Below, in pieces: positions 24,869 to 33,491 of a DNA stretch of 64,000 nucleotides; position 1 is the stretch's first letter, and each line of letters begins with the position of its first letter. The notes under the pieces are model-generated. The model had not been told where the DNA came from and searched no databases. It was given only the letters and a program-made list of their open reading frames with translations. The stretch lies in assembly GCA_963968595.1 (NCBI GenBank), contig CAXAHJ010000008.1:10142-74141 (forward strand). Direction: 5' to 3'. Source of the DNA: GCA-2730975 sp937893275 (GTDB lineage Bacteria; Verrucomicrobiota; Verrucomicrobiia; Opitutales; Seribacteraceae). The translations under genes were made by a program, and so were the position numbers.

Positions 24869-25091
24869 TTCATTTATAACTATCAGACAGTGAGCTGTTT
24901 GCGAGTGCGTGGGGCGTTTTTCCTGAAAAATCTAATGTAATCCATTAGGTTATACCGGTTGATGGTAAAAGTGAAATAAGGCAAAATTTCCATTGAATCA
25001 GATTTTTTTGAATGCATTCTTTTTCTTGCACGGAAATATGCTGCGTTGACTATTGTTGGCGCATGCTAAAACCAAGAAACCTATCCTATCA

Positions 25092-25123
25092 GCCGTCGGC
25101 TTGGGCAAGCCGGCGGCTTTTTT
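25092..25123 (+). terminator. strong intrinsic terminator
   Basis: The 11-base arms GCCGTCGGCTT and AAGCCGGCGGC (one mismatch) with a GGGC loop are followed by six T on the plus strand. The terminator ends plus-strand transcription 18 bases before the stop codon of the convergent SDR gene. The 223 bases between the small DUF1737-like gene and this hairpin hold no clear gene. Confidence 0.85.
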
Positions 25124-25140
25124 ATGGCCATTTAAGTAGG

Positions 25141-25920
25141 CTAGATCGTCATCGCGGAATATCCACCGTCAACGATCAACTCGTGACCGGTGATGAAACT
25201 ACCCGCCTTGTCGGAGGCCAAAAGTAGGGTAGCTCCGATGAGTTCATCCTTATTGCCGAAACGGGCTATTGGGGTGTGCCTCATTATCGATTCGACTCGG
25301 TCGGGAGTCAGCACCTTTTTATTTTGTTCGGCGGGAAAGAATCCCGGGACCAATACATTAACTCTTACCTTTTGCGTCGCCCATTCTCTGGCGAGGTTTT
25401 TGGAGAGGTTATGTACGGCTCCCTTTGTTGCGGAATATGTAAATACGCGGGAGAGAGGGTTGAGTCCCGAGATTGAGCCCACGTTTATTATGCTTCCCCC
25501 TTCGCCACGCTCCACCATATGTTTCCCGAAGGTTTGGCAGGCAAGAAAGACGGCTTTGAGGTTTACATCGAAAATCCTTTGGAATTCATCTGCGGGAATG
25601 TCGAAAAAAGGTGTCGGTGAATTTATTCCGGCCCCGTTTACCAGTATGTCGACCTTGCCCGACCTCTCCACCACTTGGTCGAGGAGGTTTTGCAAACTTT
25701 CGGTTTCCCCCACGTCGCAAGGCACGAAGTAAGCCGATCCCCCGGCTTCCTCGATCTCATTGGTTTTTTGCTGAGCCTTTTCCTCGTTGCGGCCAACTAC
25801 TACGACTTCGGCGCCGGCTTTTGCAAGTCCCGTAGCCATTGCCCCGCACAATTCGCCGGTACCTCCAATGACGACGGCAGTTTTCCCCGAGAGGCTAAAC
25901 AGTTCTTCTAGATAATTCAT
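25141..25920 (-). CDS. SDR-family oxidoreductase (gluconate 5-dehydrogenase / fructuronate reductase-like)
   Basis: This 259-residue classical short-chain dehydrogenase has a Rossmann motif (VIGGTGELCGAMATGL, with the usual GxxxGxG altered to GTGELCG), NNAG equivalent VNGAGINS, catalytic Ser in NVGSISG, and YSATK with the Tyr/Lys pair (about 160-164). It ends with the family's GHELIVDGGYS tail. It most resembles SDRs that act on 5-keto-gluconate or on mannonate/fructuronate. As the last gene of a four-gene sugar-acid cluster, it would interconvert a keto acid and an aldonate with NAD(P)H. The exact substrate cannot be read from the sequence. Confidence 0.82.
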   Translation of the reverse strand: MNYLEELFSLSGKTAVVIGGTGELCGAMATGLAKAGAEVVVVGRNEEKAQQKTNEIEEAGGSAYFVPCDVGETESLQNLLDQVVERSGKVDILVNGAGINSPTPFFDIPADEFQRIFDVNLKAVFLACQTFGKHMVERGEGGSIINVGSISGLNPLSRVFTYSATKGAVHNLSKNLAREWATQKVRVNVLVPGFFPAEQNKKVLTPDRVESIMRHTPIARFGNKDELIGATLLLASDKAGSFITGHELIVDGGYSAMTI

Positions 25921-25946
25921 GCTTTTGGTTTATGTGTTCTCTTCAA

Positions 25947-27047
25947 TTACCGTACCACTCGGGCTCCGCCTCCACCTTTAACTTTTTCGACTTCCGCCAA
26001 AGTGGCCATCGAGGTGTCTCCCGGAGTGGTCATGGCAAGAGCCCCGTGAGCGGCCCCGTATTCAACGGCTTCCTGAGGGTCGCCCGTGGCGAGAAACCCG
26101 TAGATTAGGCCCGATGCAAAACTGTCCCCGCCTCCCACGCGGTCGAGGATTTCGAGATTTTTTCGGTGGTTAGCTTCGTAAAAGTTTCCGTCCGCCCAGC
26201 AGATGGCCCCCCAGTCGTTTATTCCTGCGGACTTGACTGTTCTCAGGGTGGTGGCGGTGGCCTTGAAGTTGGGAAAAGCGGTAACGGCTTGTTCGATCAT
26301 GGTTTTGAACTTGTCGATCTCGATGTTGGATATGTTTTCGTCCAAACCTTCTACCTCGAAACCGAGGCAAGCGGTGAAGTCTTCCTCGTTGCCGATCATG
26401 ACGTCGACGTGTTCGGCGATGCGACGGTTGACCTCTCTTGCTTTTTCTTGCCCGCCGATCGACTTCCAGAGGGAGGGGCGGTAATTCAAATCGTAAGAGA
26501 CAATGACTCCATGTTTCTGAGCTGCCCGAACTGCTTCGATGACGACCTCGGCGGAACTTTCGGAGAGGGCTGCGAAGATACCTCCCGTGTGTAACCAGCG
26601 CGCACCTTGCTTCCCGAAAACCTCTTCCCAGTCGATATCGCCGGGTTTCATTTGAGAGGCGGCCGTATTTCCCCTGTCCGACGTGCCCGCAGCACCCCGC
26701 AGTCCGTATCCGCGTTCGGTGAAATTGATGCCATTGCGCACATCACGGCCGATACCGTCGAAAGGCGCCCAGCGTATCAGGTCCGTATCTACCCCTCCTT
26801 GTAGTATGAAATCTTCGAGCAGGCGGCCAATGTCGTTGTCTGCGAAAGCTGTGGCGATGGCGGTTTTCAAGCCAAAGCAACGCCGCAGGCCTCGGGCCAC
26901 GTTATATTCTCCGCCACCTTCCCATACTTCAAAGGCGCGAGTGGTGCGGACTCGACCTTCTCCCGGATCGAGGCGAAGCATGATTTCACCCAGGGAAACA
27001 AGATCCCAGCGGCATTCTTCGGCAGGACGTATATCTAAAACTGACAT
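25947..27047 (-). CDS. PfkB-family sugar kinase, 2-keto-3-deoxygluconate kinase-like
   Basis: This 366-residue ribokinase-fold enzyme has the N-terminal sugar-binding 'GGGEYNVARGL' motif, 'GRLLEDFILQGGVDTDLI', and the catalytic/anion-hole motif VGGGDSFASG (about 297-306, Asp base). It is close to KdgK-type enzymes that phosphorylate 2-keto-3-deoxygluconate to KDPG. It lies 26 bases upstream of the SDR gene and 65 bases downstream of the Ldh2-type gene. No KDPG aldolase is in the cluster, so the product must be split by an enzyme encoded elsewhere. Confidence 0.85.
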   Translation of the reverse strand: MSVLDIRPAEECRWDLVSLGEIMLRLDPGEGRVRTTRAFEVWEGGGEYNVARGLRRCFGLKTAIATAFADNDIGRLLEDFILQGGVDTDLIRWAPFDGIGRDVRNGINFTERGYGLRGAAGTSDRGNTAASQMKPGDIDWEEVFGKQGARWLHTGGIFAALSESSAEVVIEAVRAAQKHGVIVSYDLNYRPSLWKSIGGQEKAREVNRRIAEHVDVMIGNEEDFTACLGFEVEGLDENISNIEIDKFKTMIEQAVTAFPNFKATATTLRTVKSAGINDWGAICWADGNFYEANHRKNLEILDRVGGGDSFASGLIYGFLATGDPQEAVEYGAAHGALAMTTPGDTSMATLAEVEKVKGGGGARVVR

Positions 27048-27112
27048 GATGGAGTTTGTTTGTCTGAATATGGAATAGACTTAGCTAGAGTTTTTGAATT
27101 GCGATCCGAGTT

Positions 27113-28207
27113 TCAAGAGGCCACTGAAAGCCTGTTGCGATCCCACTTTTCCAAGCCGCATTGTTCCGCGACTTCGTCGAACTCGTCGAGTTCTTTTTCG
27201 CTGAATAGAAGACCGCCGTTTAATTCCGAGCGTTCGGCAAAGCGCGCCTCGAGTTGACCGGGCATAAGACAGTTCTCGTTCCCTTCTTTGAGAATGTCGT
27301 CCAGAACCGCCTTGAGGTTTTCGCTCTGCGTGCGTTGGTGAGCGAAACATCCGGCGTCGAAGACTTCCGGATGAATCACTTGAAAAAAGAAATTGCAGCA
27401 ATACTTTTCGCCCGAGAGGTTTCCTGGTATGCCGCGAATAGTGGAGAGGGATCCGCCGGTCATGGCTCCGAGGATTTCGTTGAGAAGTCCTAGGCCATAG
27501 CCCTTGTGCGCGGCAAAGGGTAGGAGGGCTGCCGCGGCATTAGGGTCAGTGGTGGGTTGACCATCCTTGTCTACCGCTGCATTGGGAGGAAGTTGTTGGT
27601 TTTCCCGTTTGAGCTGTTGAACGCGACCCATGGCAATGACTGAGGTTGCCCAGTCGATGACTACGGGGAAACCGATGGCTTCAGTCGTTGGCAAGCCCCA
27701 GGAGTGAGGGTTTGTTCCCAAGGTAGGCGTTTTACCTCCAAAGGGCACGACCTCGGCGAGGGTGGAGGTGCAGTTTGTGTAGGCGTAGTAGCCTTTGTGG
27801 GCGGCGTGCATGACGTAACCTCCACCCCAAAGGTAATGAAAGGCATTGTCTATCGCCACGGTTCCCGAGCCATGTTTGTCCGCCATTTCGATGCAGGTGT
27901 CGATCGCTTTGTAGGCCACGGCTTGGCCGAGCTTCTTGTTGGCATTCCAAGTTTGACAGGCGTCGAAGCGGCTTTCCTTTACTTCAATGGTTGCGCCCGG
28001 CGTGCAACCTCCCACGGTCGAACCGAATAATTCGTCCAGATGGAGAGCCTTGAGCGCGTTGTGGGTGCGAATCCCATGCTTGGTGGCGTATGCGGAAAAG
28101 GTTGCCGCTGCCGAGGATTCGTCCGAGTTGAAACCCCGGAGCTCGAACACATTGCGCACGAGAGTATCGTGAGACTCTTGCGGTACGACGTAAAAAGTGT
28201 CTTCCAT
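27113..28207 (-). CDS. Ldh2/malate dehydrogenase-family oxidoreductase
   Basis: This 364-residue NAD(P)-dependent oxidoreductase belongs to the Ldh2 (MDH type 2, ureidoglycolate/sulfolactate/malate) family. It has 'HGIRTHNALKALHL' early in the protein, 'GSGTVAIDNAFHY', the GTNPHSWGLPT segment that contacts the cofactor, 'PVVIDWATSVIAMGRV' and 'KGYGLGLLNEILGAMTGG'. It oxidises or reduces a 2-hydroxy acid. The operon context with another hydroxyacid dehydrogenase and a KDG-type kinase suggests a sugar-acid or C3 hydroxyacid intermediate. It starts 30 bases after the D-2-hydroxyacid dehydrogenase gene. Confidence 0.88.
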   Translation of the reverse strand: MEDTFYVVPQESHDTLVRNVFELRGFNSDESSAAATFSAYATKHGIRTHNALKALHLDELFGSTVGGCTPGATIEVKESRFDACQTWNANKKLGQAVAYKAIDTCIEMADKHGSGTVAIDNAFHYLWGGGYVMHAAHKGYYAYTNCTSTLAEVVPFGGKTPTLGTNPHSWGLPTTEAIGFPVVIDWATSVIAMGRVQQLKRENQQLPPNAAVDKDGQPTTDPNAAAALLPFAAHKGYGLGLLNEILGAMTGGSLSTIRGIPGNLSGEKYCCNFFFQVIHPEVFDAGCFAHQRTQSENLKAVLDDILKEGNENCLMPGQLEARFAERSELNGGLLFSEKELDEFDEVAEQCGLEKWDRNRLSVAS

Positions 28208-28237
28208 GAGAAAGGGAAAAAGATAGGTTTAATTGAC

Positions 28238-29218
28238 TTAGGTGACAGGAGAAGAAATGGGAGCGTCGTTCGCTTGAGCCAATGGTTTCTCGCCTTTCAA
28301 AACATGGATGAGATTGCGAACGGCCATGCCTGCCTGACGCTGAACGGATTCGTAGGTTCGAGAGCCGATGTGCGGAGTGATCACTGTGTTTGGGGCGGAT
28401 AGCAGAGGATGATCCGATGCCGGGGGTTCTTCTTCCATGACGTCGGTTCCGTAGCCTCCTAGCTTTCCGGATTCGAGAGCCTCCACCATGGCGGAGGAGT
28501 CGACTAATTCACCCCTAGCACAGTTAAGAACGATAGCTCCGTCCTTCAGCGTGGCGATGCTCTGGGCGTTCAACATGTAACGAGTTTCAGACGTCAGGTT
28601 GACATGTAAAGAAACTACATCCGCGTCCGCCATCGTTTCGCCAAGCGAGGAACAACGTTTTACCTTGTGAGCATCTGCAAACTCCTCGTCCCAGTAAAGG
28701 TCGAAGGCCTTTACTTCCATACCGAAGGCCTTTGCTCGTATGGCGACTTCCTTGCCTATTCTGCCCAGACCCACGATAGCGATGGTTTTGCCCATGATCT
28801 CGTTGCCTGTAATACGTTTCCATTTTCCACTTCGGGTTATGTTGGCTTCCTCCACCAAGTTGCGAACCAGAGCCAGAAGAAGGGCAAAAGTATGCTCGGC
28901 AACCGTTGTATGGTTGACCCCGGGGCAAAAAGTGACGGGGATTCCCTTTGCCGTGGCGTGCTCCATATCGATCTTGTCTATACCTATTCCGTACTTGGCG
29001 ATCACCTTGAGTCGTGGAAGTGCTTTGTCTATGACGCCCGCCGTGATTGAGTCGTCTCCACAAAGAAAGGCGTCGAGGTCGCCAGCCAGTTCGAGCATTC
29101 GCTCTTCCGATAGCGGACCGCGTTCGCAGACGAGTTCATAGCCTTCGTCGGCAAGCAATTTATGATGTTCGCCTGGCGTATCTTGAAAAGAGGTGGTGGA
29201 TACGAGTACTCTTAGCAT
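28238..29218 (-). CDS. D-2-hydroxyacid dehydrogenase (phosphoglycerate dehydrogenase-like)
   Basis: This 326-residue protein has the SerA/GyaR fold. The cofactor motif GLGRIGKEVAIRAKAFGMEV (about 150-169) is preceded by 'NHTTVAEHTFALLLALVRN'. Catalytic Arg lies in NCARGELVD, Glu in 'EEEPP', and His in TPHIGSRTYESVQRQA. It lacks the C-terminal ACT domain of biosynthetic SerA, so it is more likely a catabolic hydroxyacid reductase. It is the first gene of the four-gene cluster; the 134-base divergent region before it holds no convincing promoter by eye. Confidence 0.88.
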   Translation of the reverse strand: MLRVLVSTTSFQDTPGEHHKLLADEGYELVCERGPLSEERMLELAGDLDAFLCGDDSITAGVIDKALPRLKVIAKYGIGIDKIDMEHATAKGIPVTFCPGVNHTTVAEHTFALLLALVRNLVEEANITRSGKWKRITGNEIMGKTIAIVGLGRIGKEVAIRAKAFGMEVKAFDLYWDEEFADAHKVKRCSSLGETMADADVVSLHVNLTSETRYMLNAQSIATLKDGAIVLNCARGELVDSSAMVEALESGKLGGYGTDVMEEEPPASDHPLLSAPNTVITPHIGSRTYESVQRQAGMAVRNLIHVLKGEKPLAQANDAPISSPVT

Positions 29219-29352
29219 AGGAAAAACCTTATTTAGCTAGGCTTGATCAACTGTTCTCGCAAGGCAAAAAGCCAGTTGCCATGGGTGCTTTGCGCCTTTT
29301 TCTATGTTTCGGACAAAAGCTGTCTCTCAATCAACCTAAAATCTAAATAACA

Positions 29353-29691
29353 ATGAGCAAAGGAACCAAGATTCTCACATTTTTCGGATTGGCGTTAGGA
29401 GCATGGCTTGTAGCCCATGCCCAGCTTTCGCAACCACCCTCCGGTGGACCACCATCCACTCCGCCAAAATTACCGACTCGCATTCCGCCACCGCCAAGCT
29501 TCGCTATGTCGGGTAGCGATACGGGCAAATTTCAAATCGTCAGCGCCGAGTACTATTCCCAAGATGCAAAGCCTTTTCTCTACAAGAGCCTAGTGAAAGT
29601 CGATACTGAGACCGGCGAAGCTTGGGTTCTCCATTCCGCTAGGGGCGAACGTGGTGAAGTGCGCAAGTGGTTGCCTATGCTTGGACAGTGA
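29353..29691 (+). CDS. small exported protein with Pro-rich linker
   Basis: This 112-residue protein has an N-terminal hydrophobic signal (about 6-22, ending VAHAQ), a Pro/Ser-rich linker (about 24-50), and a 60-residue C-terminal domain ('GKFQIVSAEYY', 'KVDTETGEAWVLHS'). The last part looks like a small beta-sheet in which a parameter is derived from a 'TGE.W.L' hairpin; similar small secreted proteins occur in Verrucomicrobia. No function is known. It is divergent from the sugar-acid cluster and convergent with the His-rich lipoprotein gene. Confidence 0.7.
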   Translation: MSKGTKILTFFGLALGAWLVAHAQLSQPPSGGPPSTPPKLPTRIPPPPSFAMSGSDTGKFQIVSAEYYSQDAKPFLYKSLVKVDTETGEAWVLHSARGERGEVRKWLPMLGQ

Positions 29692-29744
29692 GAGCCAAGG
29701 GTTGTGGTCCGGTCTAGAGGCTTTCGACAATATCTGGAGAGTTC

Positions 29745-30278
29745 TTAGTGCTTGCAAACGCATGCGTATTCCTTGAAGTCGCAGATGGTGCAGTCACTGA
29801 GGTTTAGGTTGAATTTTTCTGTTATCGGATCGGATTCCTGAGTACTTTTAATTGTCACTATGACAGGCAGAGCTTTGCCCTTCGGGAAGGATTGACTTGA
29901 GACTAGCGAGTCGCCGTCTTTGGAGAATTCGAGGTTGGTGGGGTTTGATCGGTTTCCACCAATTAAGGTGACAATTTGATCCCCGATGGGGACGACTATC
30001 CCGTCCGTCACTGCCGAGATGCGAATTTTTAGATCTTCTATGACGAGGAATTCGAGGTGAGGCGTTACCGAGGTGATGAGTCGTCCGCCGTTGGGACCAC
30101 CTTCCTTTTGGTGTGCCGCGTGGTTATCCGGTTGAGCGTGATGGTGATCGTCTTTTCCGTTGTGGCTATGCCCATGACCATCGCCGTGCGGGTGTCCATG
30201 GTCATCATTGCAAGATGACCATAGAATGGTCGCCAGAGTCGCCGTGAGCGTGAGAATCTTCCGTGCCGTTTGTTTCAT
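29745..30278 (-). CDS. His-rich metal-binding lipoprotein of the efflux operon
   Basis: The ATG at 30278, with AAGGA upstream, gives 177 residues; the longer frame runs back into the RND gene. The lipobox is WSSC, and the next 45 residues are extremely His/Asp-rich (repeated HGH, HHH, HAQ), a likely metal buffer. A globular beta domain follows ('PHLEFLVIEDLKIRISAV'). The C-terminus carries CTIC and CVC, further soft-metal ligands. It is the last gene of the CzcCBA-like operon, 46 bases after the RND gene, and probably holds metal at the outer face of the membrane. Confidence 0.78.
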   Translation of the reverse strand: MKQTARKILTLTATLATILWSSCNDDHGHPHGDGHGHSHNGKDDHHHAQPDNHAAHQKEGGPNGGRLITSVTPHLEFLVIEDLKIRISAVTDGIVVPIGDQIVTLIGGNRSNPTNLEFSKDGDSLVSSQSFPKGKALPVIVTIKSTQESDPITEKFNLNLSDCTICDFKEYACVCKH

Positions 30279-30324
30279 CTTTGAGTCCTTCTTATTTTGT
30301 TTGTGGTTTTTCGTTTTTATTAAA

Positions 30325-33300
30325 TCAAGTGTCTGGATTGAGATCCTTGGCAAGGATCGATTCAACCGGTTTGCGACAGAATGCATAGAAGAGGGAGGGT
30401 GTGACCGCGAGACCGAGGAGAGTCGAAGTGACCAAGCCACCCACGATGGCGATGGCAACGGGTCCGAGAATTTCTCGTCCCGGTTCATGGAGGGCTAGAA
30501 GGATTGGGACGAGCGCGATACCGGCGGAGAGAGCCGTCATGAGGATGGGCGATAATCGTTCGAGTGTACCTCGTTCGACCATTTGTCGAGTGAAACCTTC
30601 CCCCTCATTACGCATGAGATGTAGGTAGTGGGTGAGGAGCATGATGTTGTTGCGTGCGGCAATCCCGCTCACGGCGATAAAGCCGACCAAGGTGGCGATG
30701 CTTACATTGTCTAGCTTGTACTTGGTGTAGAGAACGGCGCCAACGAGAGAAACGGGAATGATGCCTAGGGTAAGAAAGGCAAGAGCGAAGCTTCGGTAGT
30801 GGCCGTAGAGAAGGAAGAAAACGAGAATGAGAAGAATTGTTGAAGCATAGAATATTGCCGAGGTGGCTTCTCGTTGCGCTTGGTATTCGCCTTCAAGGGA
30901 GATGGAATAACCTTTTGGCAGTTTTACTTTTTCGGTAACTTCTCTTTGAAGGCGTTCGACCGCGGCATTGAGATTCTCTGTCGTTGGGTTGATGGAGACG
31001 ACGAAGCGTCGCTGCGAGTTCTCTCGGAGTATCATGTTCGGTCCGGTTGCTCGGCGTATGTCGGCGACCCGTTCGAGAGGGATTCGTTGACCGCTTAGAG
31101 TGTCAACATAGGTTTGCTTGAGACGCTCTGGGTTTTCCCTCCATTCCTGCGGCAGTCGCAGCACAAGGTCGTATTTTCGTGTGCCCTCGTAGATTTCGGC
31201 GACTTTTTCGCCCGCCATGAGGGTCGCGAGTTCTTCGTTGAGGTCGCCGGGCGCAACGCCATAGGCAAGAGCCCGTTTGCGATCCGGTTCTATTCGCAAC
31301 TGAGGAACGGAGGCTTGTTGCTCGGTTCGGGCTTCCTCGAGACCGGGAATGCCGCGGGCGACGTCGGCGATTTGAGAACCGAGGCGGCGAAGTTCATCGA
31401 GGTCAGGGCCAAACACCTTCACTGCAACTTTTGCGGAAACACCACTCAGCATGTGTCCGACACGGTCCGCGAGTGGTCCGCTCATAGAACTGAATGTGCC
31501 CGGAATGCTGCGCATGGTTGTCCGAATATCTTCGATGACTTCCTTCTGCTTCCTCCCCGACGATTTGTCGAACTCGATATCGAATTCAACGGTTGAGACC
31601 GGTACCACGTGATCTCCCCGTTCCGCCCTACCTGCCCGAAAACCCACGCTCTTGATGTCGGGGATACTGAGGAGAAGGTCTTGTCCTACGTGGGCGAGCT
31701 CGGTGGTGGTCTTGAGCGACGTTCCCGGTGCTGTCGTCATGGCGACGAGCGCTGAGGGTTCCTGAAAAGGCGGCAGGAAATTCCCGCCCATGTTCTTGAA
31801 TGATTGATAGCTCAACCAGAGTAGTCCTATCATTATGGCCAAGACCATGAAGGGTTGCGAAAGCGAGAAACGTAACCAAGTAGCAGCAAAGGCGGATTTA
31901 ATCCATCGGGTAAGAAAACTGTCGTTTGCCCGTGCTTTGCAAAGTTTATCCGGCAGAAGGTAGGAGCAGAGAACCGGGATGACTGTAAGGGCTACCAGAA
32001 AAGAGGCTGTCATGCTCACGATCGTGGCGATGGCGATTGGCGTGAACAGTCGGCCTTCCACTCCGCTTAGAGCGAAGAGAGGAAGGAATACTAGAACGAT
32101 CAAGAGGGTGGCGTAGAATATGGATGAGCGTACTTCACCTGAAGCGTCTGCTATGACTTTTATTCTGGATTCTGGATTTGTAAGAGCAGCGTTTTCTCGG
32201 AGCCGTCGAAAAATATTTTCCATGTCTACGATGGCGTCGTCCACCACCATCCCGATGGCTACGGCCAATCCGCCAAGGGTCATCGAATTGACGCCGACAC
32301 CGAGCAATTCGAACACCAATGCAGTGATCGCAAGAGAAAGAGGAATGGCGGTCAGAGTTATTAGGGTGACGCGCAAGTTGAGTAGAAACAAAAAAAGAAC
32401 AATACTGACTAGCAAAGCTCCGTCCCAAAGAGCTTTTTCTAGATTACCGACGGCGAGGTCGATGTAGTCGCTCTGCTTGTAAAGTGGAATGATTTCGGTG
32501 CCGGTTGGTAGTGAAGAGCTTAATTCCTTCAAGGCTTGTTCTAGTTTTATCGTTAAGTCTAGGGTGTCGAATCCTGGAGATTTTCTAACGCTCATAATCA
32601 CTCCAGCGTAACCTTGGGGGGCTTGATCGGGGCCGTTCGTATCGTGCCGAACGCCCATTCCCGCGTCCCCGCGCATGGGTTCGACGCCCCAAGCAACCTC
32701 GGCAACGTCGCGAATGCGAAGCGGACGGTCGTTGCGATAAGTGACCACAATGTCTCCGATGGCATCGAGATCCTTGGTCATGGCCAGATTGCGAACCATG
32801 ATCTCTTGAGTGCCTTCCGTTAGAAATCCGCCAGTGGTGTTTTTTACGGATGCGGCAGTCGCCAAACGTAACTGTTCAAGGTTTATTCCATGCCTTAGCA
32901 TTTTTTTGGGATTTGGGCGCACCTGAATCTGTTTCACGCCACCCCCCATAGTCTGGATTTCAGCTATCCCCGGTATCGCCTGAAGACGGCGGGAGACCAC
33001 CCAATCCGCGAGGTTTCGAAGATCTCGAGGGTTGGTTGCGCCTGTGGTGTCCATCAATCCAATGAGCATTACCTCGCCCATTAGCGATGTGACCGGGGTC
33101 AAGTGGGGACGGATTCCCGGAGGTAGTTCGGACATCATGCTTGCGAGGCGTTCCTGAACGAATCTCCGAGCATCGTAAATGTCCATGTCCCAATCGAATT
33201 CGACGAACACGAGTGAGAGCGATACGTCGCTTGTGGAACGAAGACGATCCACGCCTGTCACACCCATGAGGGCATTTTCGAGCGGTATGGTCACGAGAGT

Positions 33301-33486
33301 CTCGATCTCCTCGGGAGCGTATCCCGGAACCTCGGTAAGGAGGGTGACGGTTGGTTTCGTCAGGTCGGGCAGTACGTCTACGGGCAAATCCAGAGCCTTT
33401 TTAAACCCAAGAAACAACAAGGCAGTTGCCAGTGCGAGGACCAGCGTTCGTTGGGATAGAGAAAACCTTATGAGTTTGTTAAGCAT
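30325..33486 (-). CDS. CzcA/CusA-family heavy-metal efflux RND permease
   Basis: This 1053-residue inner-membrane proton antiporter of the HME-RND family has twelve transmembrane helices with two large periplasmic loops. The N-terminal 'LPVDVLPDLTKPTVTLLTE' and 'GYAPEEIETLVTIPLE' motifs are diagnostic for heavy-metal RND pumps. The fourth-helix motif is AIGMVVDDAIVDMENI, with the two Asp of the proton relay. It forms a tripartite pump with the adaptor five bases upstream and the outer-membrane channel before that. The metal (Cu/Ag, Zn/Co/Cd or Ni) cannot be decided from the helix-4 motif alone. Confidence 0.93.
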   Translation of the reverse strand: MLNKLIRFSLSQRTLVLALATALLFLGFKKALDLPVDVLPDLTKPTVTLLTEVPGYAPEEIETLVTIPLENALMGVTGVDRLRSTSDVSLSLVFVEFDWDMDIYDARRFVQERLASMMSELPPGIRPHLTPVTSLMGEVMLIGLMDTTGATNPRDLRNLADWVVSRRLQAIPGIAEIQTMGGGVKQIQVRPNPKKMLRHGINLEQLRLATAASVKNTTGGFLTEGTQEIMVRNLAMTKDLDAIGDIVVTYRNDRPLRIRDVAEVAWGVEPMRGDAGMGVRHDTNGPDQAPQGYAGVIMSVRKSPGFDTLDLTIKLEQALKELSSSLPTGTEIIPLYKQSDYIDLAVGNLEKALWDGALLVSIVLFLFLLNLRVTLITLTAIPLSLAITALVFELLGVGVNSMTLGGLAVAIGMVVDDAIVDMENIFRRLRENAALTNPESRIKVIADASGEVRSSIFYATLLIVLVFLPLFALSGVEGRLFTPIAIATIVSMTASFLVALTVIPVLCSYLLPDKLCKARANDSFLTRWIKSAFAATWLRFSLSQPFMVLAIMIGLLWLSYQSFKNMGGNFLPPFQEPSALVAMTTAPGTSLKTTTELAHVGQDLLLSIPDIKSVGFRAGRAERGDHVVPVSTVEFDIEFDKSSGRKQKEVIEDIRTTMRSIPGTFSSMSGPLADRVGHMLSGVSAKVAVKVFGPDLDELRRLGSQIADVARGIPGLEEARTEQQASVPQLRIEPDRKRALAYGVAPGDLNEELATLMAGEKVAEIYEGTRKYDLVLRLPQEWRENPERLKQTYVDTLSGQRIPLERVADIRRATGPNMILRENSQRRFVVSINPTTENLNAAVERLQREVTEKVKLPKGYSISLEGEYQAQREATSAIFYASTILLILVFFLLYGHYRSFALAFLTLGIIPVSLVGAVLYTKYKLDNVSIATLVGFIAVSGIAARNNIMLLTHYLHLMRNEGEGFTRQMVERGTLERLSPILMTALSAGIALVPILLALHEPGREILGPVAIAIVGGLVTSTLLGLAVTPSLFYAFCRKPVESILAKDLNPDT

Positions 33487-33491
33487 CGTTT

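Noticed and set aside
25012..25227. 71-residue plus-strand open frame through the terminator at 25092
   Set aside because: It reads through the terminator stem and into the antisense of the SDR gene, which is not plausible for a real gene.
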